Shown piece by piece: positions 43,561 through 53,411 of a DNA stretch of 64,000 nt; positions within the stretch are counted from its first letter, which is position 1; each line of letters begins with the position of its first letter. The notes beneath the pieces were generated by a model, which saw only the letters and a list, made by a program, of their open reading frames with translations, did not search any database and was not told the origin of the DNA. The position numbers were made by a program, and so were the translations under genes. This DNA comes from Armigeres subalbatus (Eukaryota; Arthropoda; Insecta; Diptera; Culicidae). The stretch is from NCBI RefSeq assembly GCF_024139115.2, contig NC_085141.1, positions 45,195,065-45,259,064 on the forward strand, given 5' to 3'.

Positions 43561-44015
43561 CTTAAGAATTTTTTTCAGAAATTCCTGTGAGTGTTGAACT
43601 TAATTTCTTAATTGAAAAAAAGACGTTAACAAAACTTTAAAGAAAATCTGGATTTTCTAAAAAGTTCTCCAGAAATTCCTCCTTACAAACTTTCTCCAGC
43701 AAATCTTTCAGAATTTTCTGCAGGAAATAACTTGGGATATTCCTCAGTTTTGTCAGCAACTCCTTCAGAAATTTCTTTGGAAATTCCTCGGGAATTTTCT
43801 TCAGGATTTCCAGAATTGCTTAAAATATATATGAGGAAATTCCTTTAGAATGTTTTTCGGTAATACCAACGGAAATTCCTTTGGAAAATAGTTTGGAAAT
43901 ACCGTTTGGAATTTCTTGGGAAATCCCTTTAACTATTTCGTTAAAAAATCCATCAAAAATTCCTTCCAACATTCTGTTGGAAATACCTTAAAGGAAGTAT
44001 TAAAATTTCTGGAAA
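43561..44015. repeat. Degenerate 12-bp repeats, second tract of the pogo-like element
   Basis: TCAGAAATTTCTTTGGAAAT-type units recur up to about 44015. Confidence 0.65.
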
Positions 44016-44390
44016 TAAATAGTTTCTTAGTAAATAACAAGTTTGTAGGTCTTGTTCACAAGAAAAGCTGTTTCACACTGCTAGCTGAGCCTTATATAAA
44101 AAAATATTATTCGCCCATATAGTACATGATAGTACAACATTTAAGTAGTGTAAAATAAGGATGATTACTCATGCTTCGATATAACGTACAATTCGATATG
44201 ACGTACAACTTTGAAATCGATATGTACGTTATATCGAAGTTTATCAGTATCTTCTTGTCTTACATTTACCCTTGAATGGGATCACAGTATTTTTCACTTA
44301 TCTAAGTTTGTTATTATCAACTCTTTCCCATTCACTTTGCCAGTTTATTAACATGTGGTCAATTATATTCGACTAAAATAAATACTCCCC

Positions 44391-45230
44391 CTAAACAATT
44401 AGAAAATTCCCATAAGAAAATAGAAAAGTGCCAATAAAGAAATCAGGGTATAAGCAATAAATAAATATAAAATTTCTACAAATAAAACAAAATTTCCATA
44501 AACAATTAAAATTTTTCCACACAACTAAATAAGCGTTTTTAAAAGCAAAAATTGCAATTATAAAAGAAGATTTTTCCTTAAAAAAATAAAATGCTCCACG
44601 AAAGAAAATACAAAATTTCCATAAATAAATCAATATTAACAATTAAGAATTGCAAAATTTTCCACAAAATATTTTTTTCATAAAAAAATTAAATTTTTCC
44701 ACAAAATGATCAATAAAGAGCAATTAAAAAATAAGAAAATTTCCTTAAAGAAATATAAAAAAGCAATCAAAATGGTTTTTTTTTTCATCAGATGACCCCT
44801 TCTTTAAAAGCGTTTAAATTTCATGTAAAATTTTATCAGCTTTATTGCTTTCGTGTATTTTTTTATGGAAATTTTCTTATTTTTGATTGCTTTTTATTGA
44901 TTATTTTGTGGAAAATTTTATTTTTTATGGAAAAAATATATTTATTTTGTGGAAAATTTTGAAAATGTTTATTGCCAATATTGATTTATTTATGGAAATT
45001 TTGTTTTTTTTTCGAGGAACATTCTCATTTCTTTATGAAAATTCTCCTTTTATAAATGCTATTTTTGCTTTTAAAAGTGCTTATTTATTTTTGTTTTGTG
45101 GAAAATTCTTAATAGTTTATGGAAATTTTGTTTTATTTGTGGAAATTTTATAATTATTTATTGCTCATACCCTGATTTTTTTATTGGCAATTTCTTAATT
45201 GTTTATGGAAAATTTCTAATTTTAAATGGA
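44391..45230. repeat. 840-bp A/T-rich foldback with ~400-bp arms
   Basis: The left arm uses CCATAAACAATTAAAATTTT, AAATCAGGGTATAAGCAATA and AGCGTTTTTAAAAGCAAAAA. The right arm contains the same order inverted (TATTGCTCATACCCTGATTT and so on). Pairing runs from the edges to a centre near 44790 at roughly 80 percent. The arms are themselves degenerate AAAATTTCCA repeats. Confidence 0.75.
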
Positions 45231-45296
45231 AATTTTATTTAGCTGCCATTATATTCCTTTCTACTTCTCTGTAATCTAGAACTATTAAGGTCACTC

Positions 45297-45497
45297 CTGA
45301 CGGAATCCAAGTTTAAAAGTGCTCGCGTTTTCGGGGGCACACCACTCGATACGGAAGCAACGCACAACTGTCATTTTTATTATTTCAACGCAACAAAGCT
45401 AAATCAACAAAAATGACAGTTGTGCGCCGCCTCTGTATCGAGTGGTGTGCCTCCGAAAACGCGAGCACTTTGAAACTTGGATTCCGTCAGGAGTGAC
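45297..45497. mobile_element. Foldback MITE, copy 2 of the 29618-29847 family
   Basis: The ends are AAGGTCACTCCTGACGG and, inverted, GTCACTCCTGACGGAATCC. The interior shares GCTCGCGTTTTCGGGGGCAC and CACACCACTCGATACGGA with copy 1. A full TTAA is seen on the left side only (45295-45298). Confidence 0.75.
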
Positions 45498-45504
45498 GTT
45501 GTCT

Positions 45505-46105
45505 TCACCTGGCGTAGAATCATTCAGGCTTTCTAAAGACTCTTCCAATTCATATTATGTAAAATTATTGTTGCATTCTTCGTCTGCTTCATCGGGGATT
45601 AAAAATGGGTGATTTTCGGCTCGTCTTTTAGGTTCTCGAAAATTTTCTGCATAGGCGAAATCACTAGACACACTACAAAAATCTTCCGCAATTATTTCAG
45701 CAATTCCTGAGCTTATCGTTTCTTCTCGTCCTTCATATCTGATTCCCCCAATATTTGTCTGCTTATGCTTTCCTTGAAGTAATCTGCATTGTCTTCACAT
45801 TTCCTTAGCCGATGTATGAAACAAAATCCTTCCATGACTTTTCCTTGGCACTATTTGTTAGATCTCGTGTGGTCGATCGAATTAATTTGAAGTTATTGGC
45901 TTATTGTTTCTTGAGAATATCATTTGTTGCGGACTTCATCTTCCTCAATGCTTTACGTCTTTATTTTATTGCTGCTCGAACTTCGGCACTTACCTTACAT
46001 AGCAACTTGTATCCTATCCTAGGGAAACAAATTCAAGCGACGGCATGCTACACATTTTTCGTCTAGTAATGGAACACGTTGGCATCTAACGGATAGAAAT
46101 CAAGT
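45505..46105 (-). pseudogene. I-clade LINE ORF2: region before and at RT entry
   Basis: Minus-strand reading gives KALRKMKSATNDILKK, then STTRDLTNSAKEKSWKDFVS and further on SSGIAEIIAEDFCSVSS, AENHPFLIPDEADEECN and LEESLESLNDSTPGED, the block that leads into the RT fingers of I/Jockey-type elements. Several stops and frame changes interrupt it. It ends against the MITE at 45297-45497. Confidence 0.6.
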
Positions 46106-46229
46106 ATACTCAAGTACGAGACACTGAAGACGACCTTACTGTTGAGGTCGAAACACGTATCGGTCAAGGCACAATTAAGTGGTGGAATTAAATGGGATTG
46201 TACAAACTCGTCTTATGACAAGTATACTC
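46106..46229. mobile_element. Copy B of the CACTTGTCATAAGACGAG family, inserted in the LINE
   Basis: The sequence at 46112-46223 (AAGTACGAGACACTGAAGAC ... CGTCTTATGACAAGT) lies between two copies of ATACTC (46106-46111, 46224-46229). It separates the two coding parts of the I-clade relic. Confidence 0.6.
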
Positions 46230-46862
46230 GTATGTTTTTGCATAGTTTCAAATCTAGGGAACCTCCGCAGTCCACCACGGAACCGATTTGCGCTTAGGTG
46301 CTCCTGAAGTCCGTGGAATTGATTCTTCAGCTTCGGTTAGGATACTTGTCCAGGGTAGCTTATAAAAGTTGACATGCGTTTACTACCGGAACTTTTACTC
46401 CAACACTTTCCATTCCAAGTTTCCTGCAAGATGTGTTGTAGAGGCTGCTACATCAATGCATTACCCTTTTCCTGTTGCTTGACTAAAGAACGCTTGCTCT
46501 CCAGTGTTGAGTACCACGACTTCATTTTTTTCAATCACATCTTCCAGGTCTTTTCCTCTTTTGCAGCTGTTTTCAGATTCCATAATGGGTGGTGGGCATT
46601 CATATCACCAACTAGGAGCATAGGCTAGTTTGTACTATGGAGTAAATTATAAATGTCCGAAGTTCTCCGAACTATCAACGTTTTCTCTCAGCGGTAAGAA
46701 GACATTGTAGATTGCCATACTTAACGGAGGGCCAACTTTAACTATTATGGCCTCCAGTATTGTTTCAATTTCTATCTCTTCGCTTTCTAGTCCAGTATAA
46801 TCAATACACCTCCAGACGCTCGTTGACAAATCGAAGTCGCTTATAAATTAGGTATCCATTTA
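46230..46862 (-). pseudogene. I-clade LINE ORF2: endonuclease domain
   Basis: The minus strand encodes VGPPLSMAIYNVFLP, then LLVGDMNAHHPLWNL (near 46575-46620), VIEKNEVVVLNTGEQAFFS and IDVAASTTHL, and finally KRKSVPWWTAEV. The GDMNAHHPLW block is the diagnostic APE-type endonuclease motif of I/LOA-like elements. Stops and frameshifts break it. It continues at 45505-46105 after a small insertion. Confidence 0.7.
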
Positions 46863-46925
46863 TTTTTGGTTGGTTTCGGTTTGAACACATGGTTTCCTGG
46901 AGGCATATCACTAATGGCCTCCACT

Positions 46926-47076
46926 TTTTTATTCTTCTTCTTCTTCTATGGCTCTACATTCCAACTGGAACTTGGACTGGTTTTCAACTTAGTATTCTAG
47001 ACCGGACCGAGAATCGAACTCGCCTTCTCCGGATTGGCAATCCTACGCCTTTGCGCGCAAGGCTACTGGAGATCCC
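46926..47076 (-). mobile_element. tRNA-related SINE, second family
   Basis: The minus strand starts GGGATCTCCAGTAGCCTTGC. The box B-like GGCGAGTTCGATTCTCGG follows, then a short body and a GAAGAAGAAGAAG tail at 46930-46948. The head differs from the Feilai-like copies but has the same architecture. A fragment of this family is at 12513-12548. Confidence 0.75.
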
Positions 47077-47284
47077 AATTTTTGATTATTAGATCCAAAT
47101 CTTGTGATTGGTGTCCATTTTCTACTAAACTTTGATTTGCTAGCTGTGATCCTTCAGTTGCTCTTAGTTGTGACAACATACTTTGTCTTCTTACCTTCCA
47201 TGGATGCCGATTCAATGTTTTCCCCGCATGCCTCAGTTATTGATTTGCTACACCCAAAAAACAGATCTTACAATTATTGTATAA

Positions 47285-47700
47285 AAACCCTGATTAATCC
47301 ACCTAGCGGTGTTGGTGCCTTTCTCGTCCAAAAAATATGAGTGAATGTTTTTTAGCGTGTTTTGCGCATAGAAAATAGTATTTTGGCCATAACTTCTGAT
47401 TCCATAGTCCAATATGGCCAATTTTCAATAGCAAACAATGGGACAGGATTCTCAGTCGAATGGAACTTGTTGCGAGTAATTCGGCCAATGCTAAGTTCCA
47501 AAAAGTGTGTCTACAAAATTTTGTACACGTACACACATACACACACACATACATACATACACACAAACAGACATCACCTCAATTCGTCGAGCTGAGTCGA
47601 TCGGTATATAATACTATGGGTCTCCGAGCCATCTATCAAAAGTTTGGTTTTGGAGTGATCCTATAGCCTTTACGTATACTTTGTATACGAGAAAGGCAAA
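47285..47700 (+). mobile_element. GCCTTTCTCG-family element, single-unit copy
   Basis: The head is CTGATTAATCCACCTAGCGG and the TIR GCCTTTCTCGT (47317-47327). One internal unit follows (TTTTGGCCATAACTTCTG ... CGAATGGAACTTGTTGCGAG), then a CA-rich stretch 47530-47570, the end segment (CGTCGAGCTGAGTCGATCGG), and the inverted end ACGAGAAAGGC (47688-47697). This is the clearest complete organisation of the family. Confidence 0.8.
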
Positions 47701-47890
47701 ACGTGGCATATACAAATCTGTAAGGTTTTTATACAGAAATTGTATTAAAATAATACAAATCTGTATAATTTCAATACAACGATTGTATTAAAATCTTCTA
47801 AAAATTGTATATGCCCAATTATTATACAGTTTCTGTAAGGTTCTTATGCAGATCTGTATTAAAATCTGCCATCCGCTGGTTGGGTGTAAC
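47701..47890. repeat. TACA/TGTA-rich short repeats
   Basis: Repeated ATACAAATCTGTATAA-type phrases make several small inverted repeats, ending in the GGTTGGGTGTA border. Confidence 0.5.
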
Positions 47891-48090
47891 GATGAATAGG
47901 TTGTCTGGCAGACTTTCTCCCTTGACAGCTCTTAGTGACAGTACAATACGTTGACCATACATTCTCAGCCGATCCATCCATACTGGCAAAGTTCGATTAT
48001 TTTGATTTCCTCCTTGCCTTACTGGACCTCCCCAAAGCGGGTCCATAAGGGGTATTGTTGCTGCTGTGTCCATGATGGCCAACAGCAAAT

Positions 48091-48608
48091 GTGTGGAGTT
48101 TTAATTTTCCGTCAATGTTTTCTCCTCTGGTTAAAAACGAAAGTTTTCACTCCCGATTGCGTTCTTGCCTAAACAAGTTACGACTACCCTTTAATCTAGT
48201 TTTCTACTTCACCCAAGAGTTGAAAGTCCAGGTGAAAAGAATTGAAGTGATGAGTCAATTAGTGAAATGCTTCTTCCTATAGCAGGTTGATGGAAACGCT
48301 TGGTGATTTGTTGCAGATAGCAGAGATCTCCCAACACGATGGAGAAGGAGAACTTTGTTTATTGGCGAAGGTAGCAACCACTGAGCAAAGCTATGGCCGT
48401 GCCTAGAGCACGCAAGTTTGCATGCTAGTCGTCTTGCTCGCTACTACCTATTTTTAAGACGCCAACAGAATTACCCAAGTAACAATTTCAAGGCTACATA
48501 GATTTATTTAAATTTTATAACGGTTTTATCGCTACTTTGTTCAATGCTGCGAGATTAGCTTCATTCGAAGACTTATAGCTATCTTCAAAACCATAATAAA
48601 ACGCTCAA
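48091..48608. other. Unassigned sequence
   Basis: No gene or repeat recognised. Confidence 0.35.
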
Positions 48609-48797
48609 TAAAGGCTCCCCCAGACCTAAGCGATTTCATCGCCGCGACGGCGACAACTAGTCACCGCGATTCTATCGTTGGGTCGCTGCAGGCAATGTTT
48701 GATTTACGCTTCCATACCAACGGCGACAGAATCGCTGTCGCCAAGCGATAGAATCGCGTCGCGACTGTCGCGTCGCGTGTATTTGGGGGAACCTTAA
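48609..48797. mobile_element. PIF/Harbinger-like MITE, copy 2 (183 bp)
   Basis: Same length and ends as the copy at 34498-34680, flanked by TAA (48609-48611, 48795-48797). Only scattered substitutions separate the two copies. Confidence 0.8.
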
Positions 48798-48799
48798 AT

Positions 48800-48990
48800 C
48801 TGCCTTTCTCGTGCATTATAAAAAATAGTATTTTGGCCATTACTCTTGAGCCCATAGTCCGATCTGGCCAGTTTTCAATAGGAAACAATGGTAGAGTATC
48901 CTGCGTCGAATGCAACTTATTGCGAGTAAATCGGTTAAGGATAAGTGCCTGAAAAATGAGTGACATTTTTTTTTGGGCGGGTGCGCACAG

Positions 48991-49063
<73 letters not shown>
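48800..49063 (+). mobile_element. GCCTTTCTCG-family fragment ending in (CA)n
   Basis: The TIR GCCTTTCTCGTGC is at 48801, then one internal unit (TTGGCCATTACTCTTGAGCC ... TGAAAAATGAGTGAC) leads to a pure (CA)n run at 48993-49062. The element is cut at that point by the R1-clade retrotransposon. Confidence 0.75.
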
Positions 49064-49066
<3 letters not shown>

Positions 49067-49333
49067 GGAGCAGCAGGGACTTTGTCCAAGGGCTTGACGA
49101 CCCCTCCCCATGGCCACTGCGAGTTAGACCGGGACCATCGTCCCTAACCCCTAATCCCAAGGCGTCAAGCGACCCGTGCCGAGGGGATGCATGGCCAGGG
49201 GGTGAAATAATGAGCTAGGCCTTTAACGGAGCCTGTGGGGTACCTGGGCACCCTCCACAGTAATTGTCCCTTACCGCGTCATGCTGGGCTCTGGCGCGGT
49301 GGACCTCTTTCCTGAGCAACTCGTGGGACCAAA

Positions 49334-50002
49334 ATGGAAAACCAAGTCAATTCTTCAATTAGTGGTAGTAGTGTAGGCGACAACCCCTTCGCAAGAGGTG
49401 GGTTGTTCAGGTCTCCGCCTAGGAGGCCAGAGGCAATAGTCGGCAGCTCTGTGCGCAGCGCCAGCGTGGGTCACTCAACCTTCCTCTCGGCTATAAAAAC
49501 GCCGGTAGGGGTTATTGACGGCCTATGGCTTGTGGAGGCGATGAACCGCAAACGCGATGGGCTTTCGGCCTTCGAGGTGGCGACGGAACAGCTGGACGCC
49601 ATCATCGACTTTGCGTCATCGAAGCATAATATCAGCAAGGACCTCAAGAGGAGCTTGCAGAAACTTCGAAAGTCCATGTTGGACGCCAAGCTGGAGAGGG
49701 CGCTCGGGACGGCCAAGTGTAAACCCGTGAAATCGGTGGAGTCGAGGTCTACCCAGACTGAGGCCCAAGGATTCGCGGACTCGGGCAAGGTCGAATCGAC
49801 CGAAGGCGTGCCAGCGAAGACGGTGGTGCCAAAGTCTACCCAGACTGAGGCTCAAGTATTTGCGGGTACGTCGGGGGTGACTGCTCCAACGGAGCAGACA
49901 CAAAAACGGGGGAGACAGTCTCCAGGGATGAGCTCCCTGGGGGCCGCTCCAAAACGCGGAGGGTTACTACCCCGAACAAGGGTAGTGGGGCTGGGAAGCT
50001 GA
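49334..50002 (+). pseudogene. R1-type ORF1 (gag-like), N-terminal part
   Basis: The 222-codon frame starts at ATG 49334 (MENQVNSSISGSSVGDNPF). It includes a helical stretch (FEVATEQLDAIIDFASSKHN through LKRSLQKLRKSMLDAKLERA) and two STQTEAQ repeats. This is the non-conserved N-terminal region of R1-type gag proteins. The frame ends at TGA 50000-50002, but the protein continues in another frame to about 50463, so a frameshift lies near 49960-50000. Confidence 0.7.
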
Positions 50003-50463
50003 ACCCCGGCCAGGTACCTCCAAAACCGGGGGAGGAAGGACCTGGAAAGGTCCGTCCACTCAGGAAAGACGATGGCAAGGGGTTACGGCAGGCTGAAAGT
50101 TCTCAGCCGCACCAGACCAGGGAAATAGAGGGGGATGACGCCTCCTGGACCCTGGTCAAGAACAAGAGGAAACCGAAGACGTCAAGGGCCGAAAAGAAGG
50201 CCCAGGCGAATGAGGGTAGCAAGAAGTCTAGGGTAGGCGCCAATCACTCCAGGGGCGATGCCCTAGTCATCACGGCGGACGAGGCTAAGTACTCGGACGT
50301 CTTGAAGGCGATGAGGAGTGACGTCAAGCTCGGTGAACTCGGCGCCGATGTACGTCGAATAAGACGTACCCGGATGGGCGAGATGATCCTCGAGCTGAAG
50401 CGGGGCGTCTCGCGAGACGGTCAAGGTGAGGGCACTCACGACGAAGGTGAATCTAAGGGTTAA
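50003..50463 (+). pseudogene. R1-type ORF1, middle part in a shifted frame
   Basis: Reading from about 50003 gives ASWTLVKNKRKPKTSRAEKK, then GDALVITADEAKYSDVLKAM and VKLGELGADVRRIRRTRMGE and MILELKRGVSRDG, the conserved ALxI...Y...L..V region before the zinc knuckles in R1-type gag. A second frameshift near 50420 moves the protein to the frame VRALTTKVNLRVKDLDEITE, which then meets a TGA near 50513 and joins the next segment. Confidence 0.7.
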
Positions 50464-50524
50464 AGACCTGGACGAGATCACCGAAGTCGAAGAGCTCGTC
50501 ACGGCACTGCGGTGACAGTGTGAA

Positions 50525-50911
50525 GTGGAGACGCCCACCGCAGCCGTTCGGCTACGGAAAGGTCCGGCAGGGACGCAGGTAGCATTGGTTCGGCTATCTG
50601 CAGCAGACGCCTCCAAGGTAGTCAAGTTAGGGAGCGTCAAAGTGGGATGGTCGGTATGCCCTGTGCGCATATACGAGCAACCCGAAGTTTGCTTCAAGTG
50701 CCTGGAACCGGGGCACAAGCAATGGGACTGCAAAAGCCCTGACAGAAGCAATCTCTGCCGACGCTGCGGATTAGAGGGACATAAGACACAATGCTGCACA
50801 AACCCTCCCAATTGTTTGATTTGTTCCAGCAAAGCTGTGAACAGCAAGCACCCCATGGGGGGTTCGATGTGCCCAGCGTTTAAGCGTGCTGCAAAATCAA
50901 AATGCAGGTAA
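50525..50911 (+). CDS. R1-type ORF1, C-terminal part with three zinc knuckles
   Basis: The segment encodes TAAVRLRKGPAGTQVALVRL and then CFKCLEPGHKQWDC, CRRCGLEGHKTQCC and CLICSSKAVNSKHPMGGSMC, three CCHC-type knuckles characteristic of R1/I-group ORF1 proteins that bind element RNA. It ends FKRAAKSKCR with TAA at 50909-50911, which overlaps the start of ORF2. The visible ATG at 50525 is probably internal: the original protein continued from upstream, now separated by frameshifts and a TGA. Confidence 0.75.
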   Translation: METPTAAVRLRKGPAGTQVALVRLSAADASKVVKLGSVKVGWSVCPVRIYEQPEVCFKCLEPGHKQWDCKSPDRSNLCRRCGLEGHKTQCCTNPPNCLICSSKAVNSKHPMGGSMCPAFKRAAKSKCR

Positions 50912-51477
50912 CGCAGCTGGCTTGCACGGCCTCGCCCGAGGGTTTGGTGTGCGCAGGTTTAGAGGAAACGGCGGAACACGTGTTGTTCGTGTGCTCACGT
51001 TTTCGCGCAATGCGTGACCACATGCTTGCCACATGTGGTCTGGACACTACCCCAGACAACCTAGTTCGGAGGATGTGTAAAGATGAAGTTGGCTGGAACG
51101 CCGTTTTATCGGCTATCGCCCAAATCGTCTCGGAGCTACATAGAAGGTGGCGCGTGGACTCAAGGATGGCTAGTTCAGGCGCAAATAAGAGGTGGTCCAA
51201 GGGATCGGAGTCGGCTTCATGGGTCATACCGGTGGTCATGCTCTGTGGTCGAACTCGATCCTTTTACCGAACAAGTGGCCGCGCGAAGAACAACATGGTA
51301 TCGTCGCTTTCGCGGCGTCGGTCAACCGGGCGGGTTTCGAGCCCGAGGACGGAAAGGGGTCCTCGTCAAGGCTGGGGCAGGCGTAGGCCTCGCATCGGCA
51401 AGTCCCTCTGTGTGCTGGCGAATAGGCCCTATCGCAGAAAGGTCAATTTGGGGTGCACGCGGCATCATCATTCTTGA
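50902..51477 (+). CDS. Deleted R1-type ORF2: start codons fused to C-terminal tail
   Basis: The frame begins at ATG 50902, inside the last codons of ORF1 (AATGCAGGTAA), with MQVTQL, the usual first residues of R1-type ORF2. It then passes abruptly to ASPEGLVCAGLEETAEHVLF and VCSRFRAMRDHMLATCG, TTPDNLVRRMCKDEVGWNAV, the C-terminal Cys/His region that follows the RT. The whole endonuclease and RT, roughly 3 kb in related elements, are missing between. The first cysteine of the C-terminal motif appears replaced (SPEGLVC). Residues after about 51200 probably read through former 3' UTR. The deletion keeps the frame open. Confidence 0.7.
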   Translation: MQVTQLACTASPEGLVCAGLEETAEHVLFVCSRFRAMRDHMLATCGLDTTPDNLVRRMCKDEVGWNAVLSAIAQIVSELHRRWRVDSRMASSGANKRWSKGSESASWVIPVVMLCGRTRSFYRTSGRAKNNMVSSLSRRRSTGRVSSPRTERGPRQGWGRRRPRIGKSLCVLANRPYRRKVNLGCTRHHHS

Positions 51478-51719
51478 TACCAGTCGTGTAGAGGGAAGCA
51501 GGCGCGAAGTCGACCCTTCCCACCTTCCGAGGACATAGGGCGTGGTAAGGCCACCTGGAAAGCCGGCAACGCGCTGGCACGATACCATGGTGTTCTTCTA
51601 GAAAAGCGAGTTACGATGTTCGGTGCTGCAAGGACACGCAGCTAACCTCGAGGGTGCGTTGTGCACTGGCCCCCCTTTGAAGCATTACTTTCTGGTTGTA
51701 CCGAAGGGACTATAATGAC

Positions 51720-52742
51720 ATATAATGACATTGTACAAGAACATAATGTTTATGTTAAATTTCATGAACTATGGTCATTCGAATGGCTAACAACAAATGT
51801 TTCTGTTACATGTTCTTCAAATAATTTGAACAAAGAAAACATTAAACACAATATTCCCAATTGATCATTCGCATACGGTATCTGTTCCATTATTAATAAC
51901 ATGCTCCTATATCAATAACATTCGCAAAACAGGCAATTTAGGCTCAATAAGTGTCGTGTTTTGTTGTTATCCGACGTGCTCACTGCTGAAAAAAAATCTC
52001 AAAAATGAGAAATAAATTAATTTGCGCACCAATTTTTTGTTTTCTGATGGTGTTGATTTGGGTACATGGTATGAATTCAAGGAGCAGTTCCTCTATTTAA
52101 AATATTGTTGTTTTGTTTATTAACAATAAAATTCATTGGTCAAATTTCACTCCTGAGAATGGAACAGATAATAATAATAGAATAAACTAAAGGAACGTGT
52201 CACTTTACTACCTGTCAATTGAAATGGTATAAATACGAATACGCCACGAATGGTGAGATGACCACGATTTGAGATGTCCTTCTACTGCTGCTGGAAGCAT
52301 AAGTTCTATTCAAATGACCATGGACCTGGTAGTTTGACCGCTTTCAATGTTAGGACTTTTTAATTTAAACCCCTTTCACTCGAACATCGTTCATATTGAA
52401 AATGGTTTAAAAACGTCGTTCATCAAGTGAGATGGCGAAAATAAAAATTAAACATCGGTAAACGGAACGCATATTCAAAACAAAATAGCAGAGAGTAAAT
52501 GCCGAGTGCCGCAACTTTCAGCAAAAAAAAAACATTTTATTTTTAAAAGTTATGCAAATTTTATTTTGACCGTTAAACTGCCCACAGTGTAGTAGCCATG
52601 CTATTAGCATAGAATTGATTTAATATTGGCGAAAATATTTTGCGAAATCCATTACCATTATTAATAACGGCTGCATTTCTCGATGATTTTCAAATATTGA
52701 AGCATAAGAAATGTTTTGTTGCGAATCGGAATGCCACTAGAA
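51720..52742. other. Unassigned AT-rich sequence
   Basis: No ORF or repeat family was recognised. There is an A-run near 52525-52535 and one direct phrase (GAACAGATAATAATAATAG). Confidence 0.35.
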
Positions 52743-53411
52743 AAAAAAAACCAGATTAATCCACCTAGCGGTGATGGTGCCTTTCTCGTTTCTTTCGAGT
52801 GAGTAATTTCTACGCACTTTTGGTGAAAAAAAAGTATTTTGACCATAACTTCTGAGCCTATAGTCCGATCCGGCCAACTTTCAACAGGAAACAATGGGAC
52901 CGAATTCTGCATCGAATGCAGCTTGTTGCGAGCAAATCGGCTAAGGGTACATATGTGACTGAAATGAGTGAGATTTTGAAAAATGTATTTTGGCCATAAC
53001 TCCATAGTCCGATTCCGCCAATTTTCAATACGAAATAATGTGACAAGATTCCGCGTCGAGCTGCGAGAAAATCCGTTAAAGATAAGTGCCTGATAAATGA
53101 GTGAGAATTTTGTACGTGTTTCTTATGTAAAAAAAATAATTTTGGCCATAACTTCGAAACCCATAGTCCGATTGGGCCAATTTTCAATACGAAACAATTG
53201 GACAATATTCTACGTCGAATGAAACTTGTTGCGAGTAAATCAGCTAAGAGTAAGTGCCTAAAAAGTGAGTGAGAATTTTTTTTATAAAAAAAATATATTT
53301 TGGTCATAACTCCGAATCCCATAGTCCGATTCCGCCAATTTTCAATACGAAACAATGGGACAAGATTCCGCGTCGAATGCAACTTGTTGCGAGAAAATCC
53401 GTTACAGATAA
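52743..53411 (+). repeat. GCCTTTCTCG-family head with four tandem internal units
   Basis: The head CCAGATTAATCCACCTAGCG is at about 52751, with GCCTTTCTCG at 52780. Four diverged units follow, marked by GGCCATAACTCC or GACCATAACTTC and GATAAGTGCC near 52840, 52985, 53140 and 53300. The fourth is cut within GATAAGT at 53411. Confidence 0.8.

Larger units (their letters stand above)
40916..44249. mobile_element. pogo-like TA-flanked element, 3.3 kb, with nested insertions
   Basis: The left end is CAGGTAATCTTCGATATAAC (40918). The right end, inverted, is CTGATAAACTTCGATATAAC (to 44247). TA is present at both borders. Copies of CGATATAACGTAC repeat subterminally (40937-41015 and 44178-44232). 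No DDE transposase is recognised. The interior holds two 12-bp-repeat tracts, a SINE and an RTE fragment with their own target duplications. Confidence 0.65.
47085..48090 (-). pseudogene. Possible ORF1 remnants of the same LINE, interrupted
   Basis: A minus-strand frame at 47822-48088 contains RTLPVWMDRLRMYGQRIVLS and KGESLPDNLFIV. Another piece at 47140-47240 contains EACGENIESASMEGKK. Their position upstream of the endonuclease on the same strand suits ORF1 of an I/LOA-like element, but I cannot identify the protein with confidence. A TIR-like pair TACACCCAA (47249) and TTGGGTGTA (47881-47889) may mark a separate small element between them. Confidence 0.3.
49064..51719 (+). mobile_element. 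Internally deleted R1-clade non-LTR retrotransposon
   Basis: The element begins GGGAGCAGCAGGGACTTTGT directly at the edge of a (CA)n tract. It carries an ORF1 with three zinc knuckles, the first codons of ORF2, and then the very end of ORF2. Endonuclease and RT are absent. The 3' end is placed near 51719 at TATAATGACATATAATGACA. The Waldo group of R1 elements is known to insert at ACAY repeats, which fits the 5' junction. The (CA)n does not resume after the 3' end, so the site is rearranged or the 3' end is further on. Confidence 0.75.
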
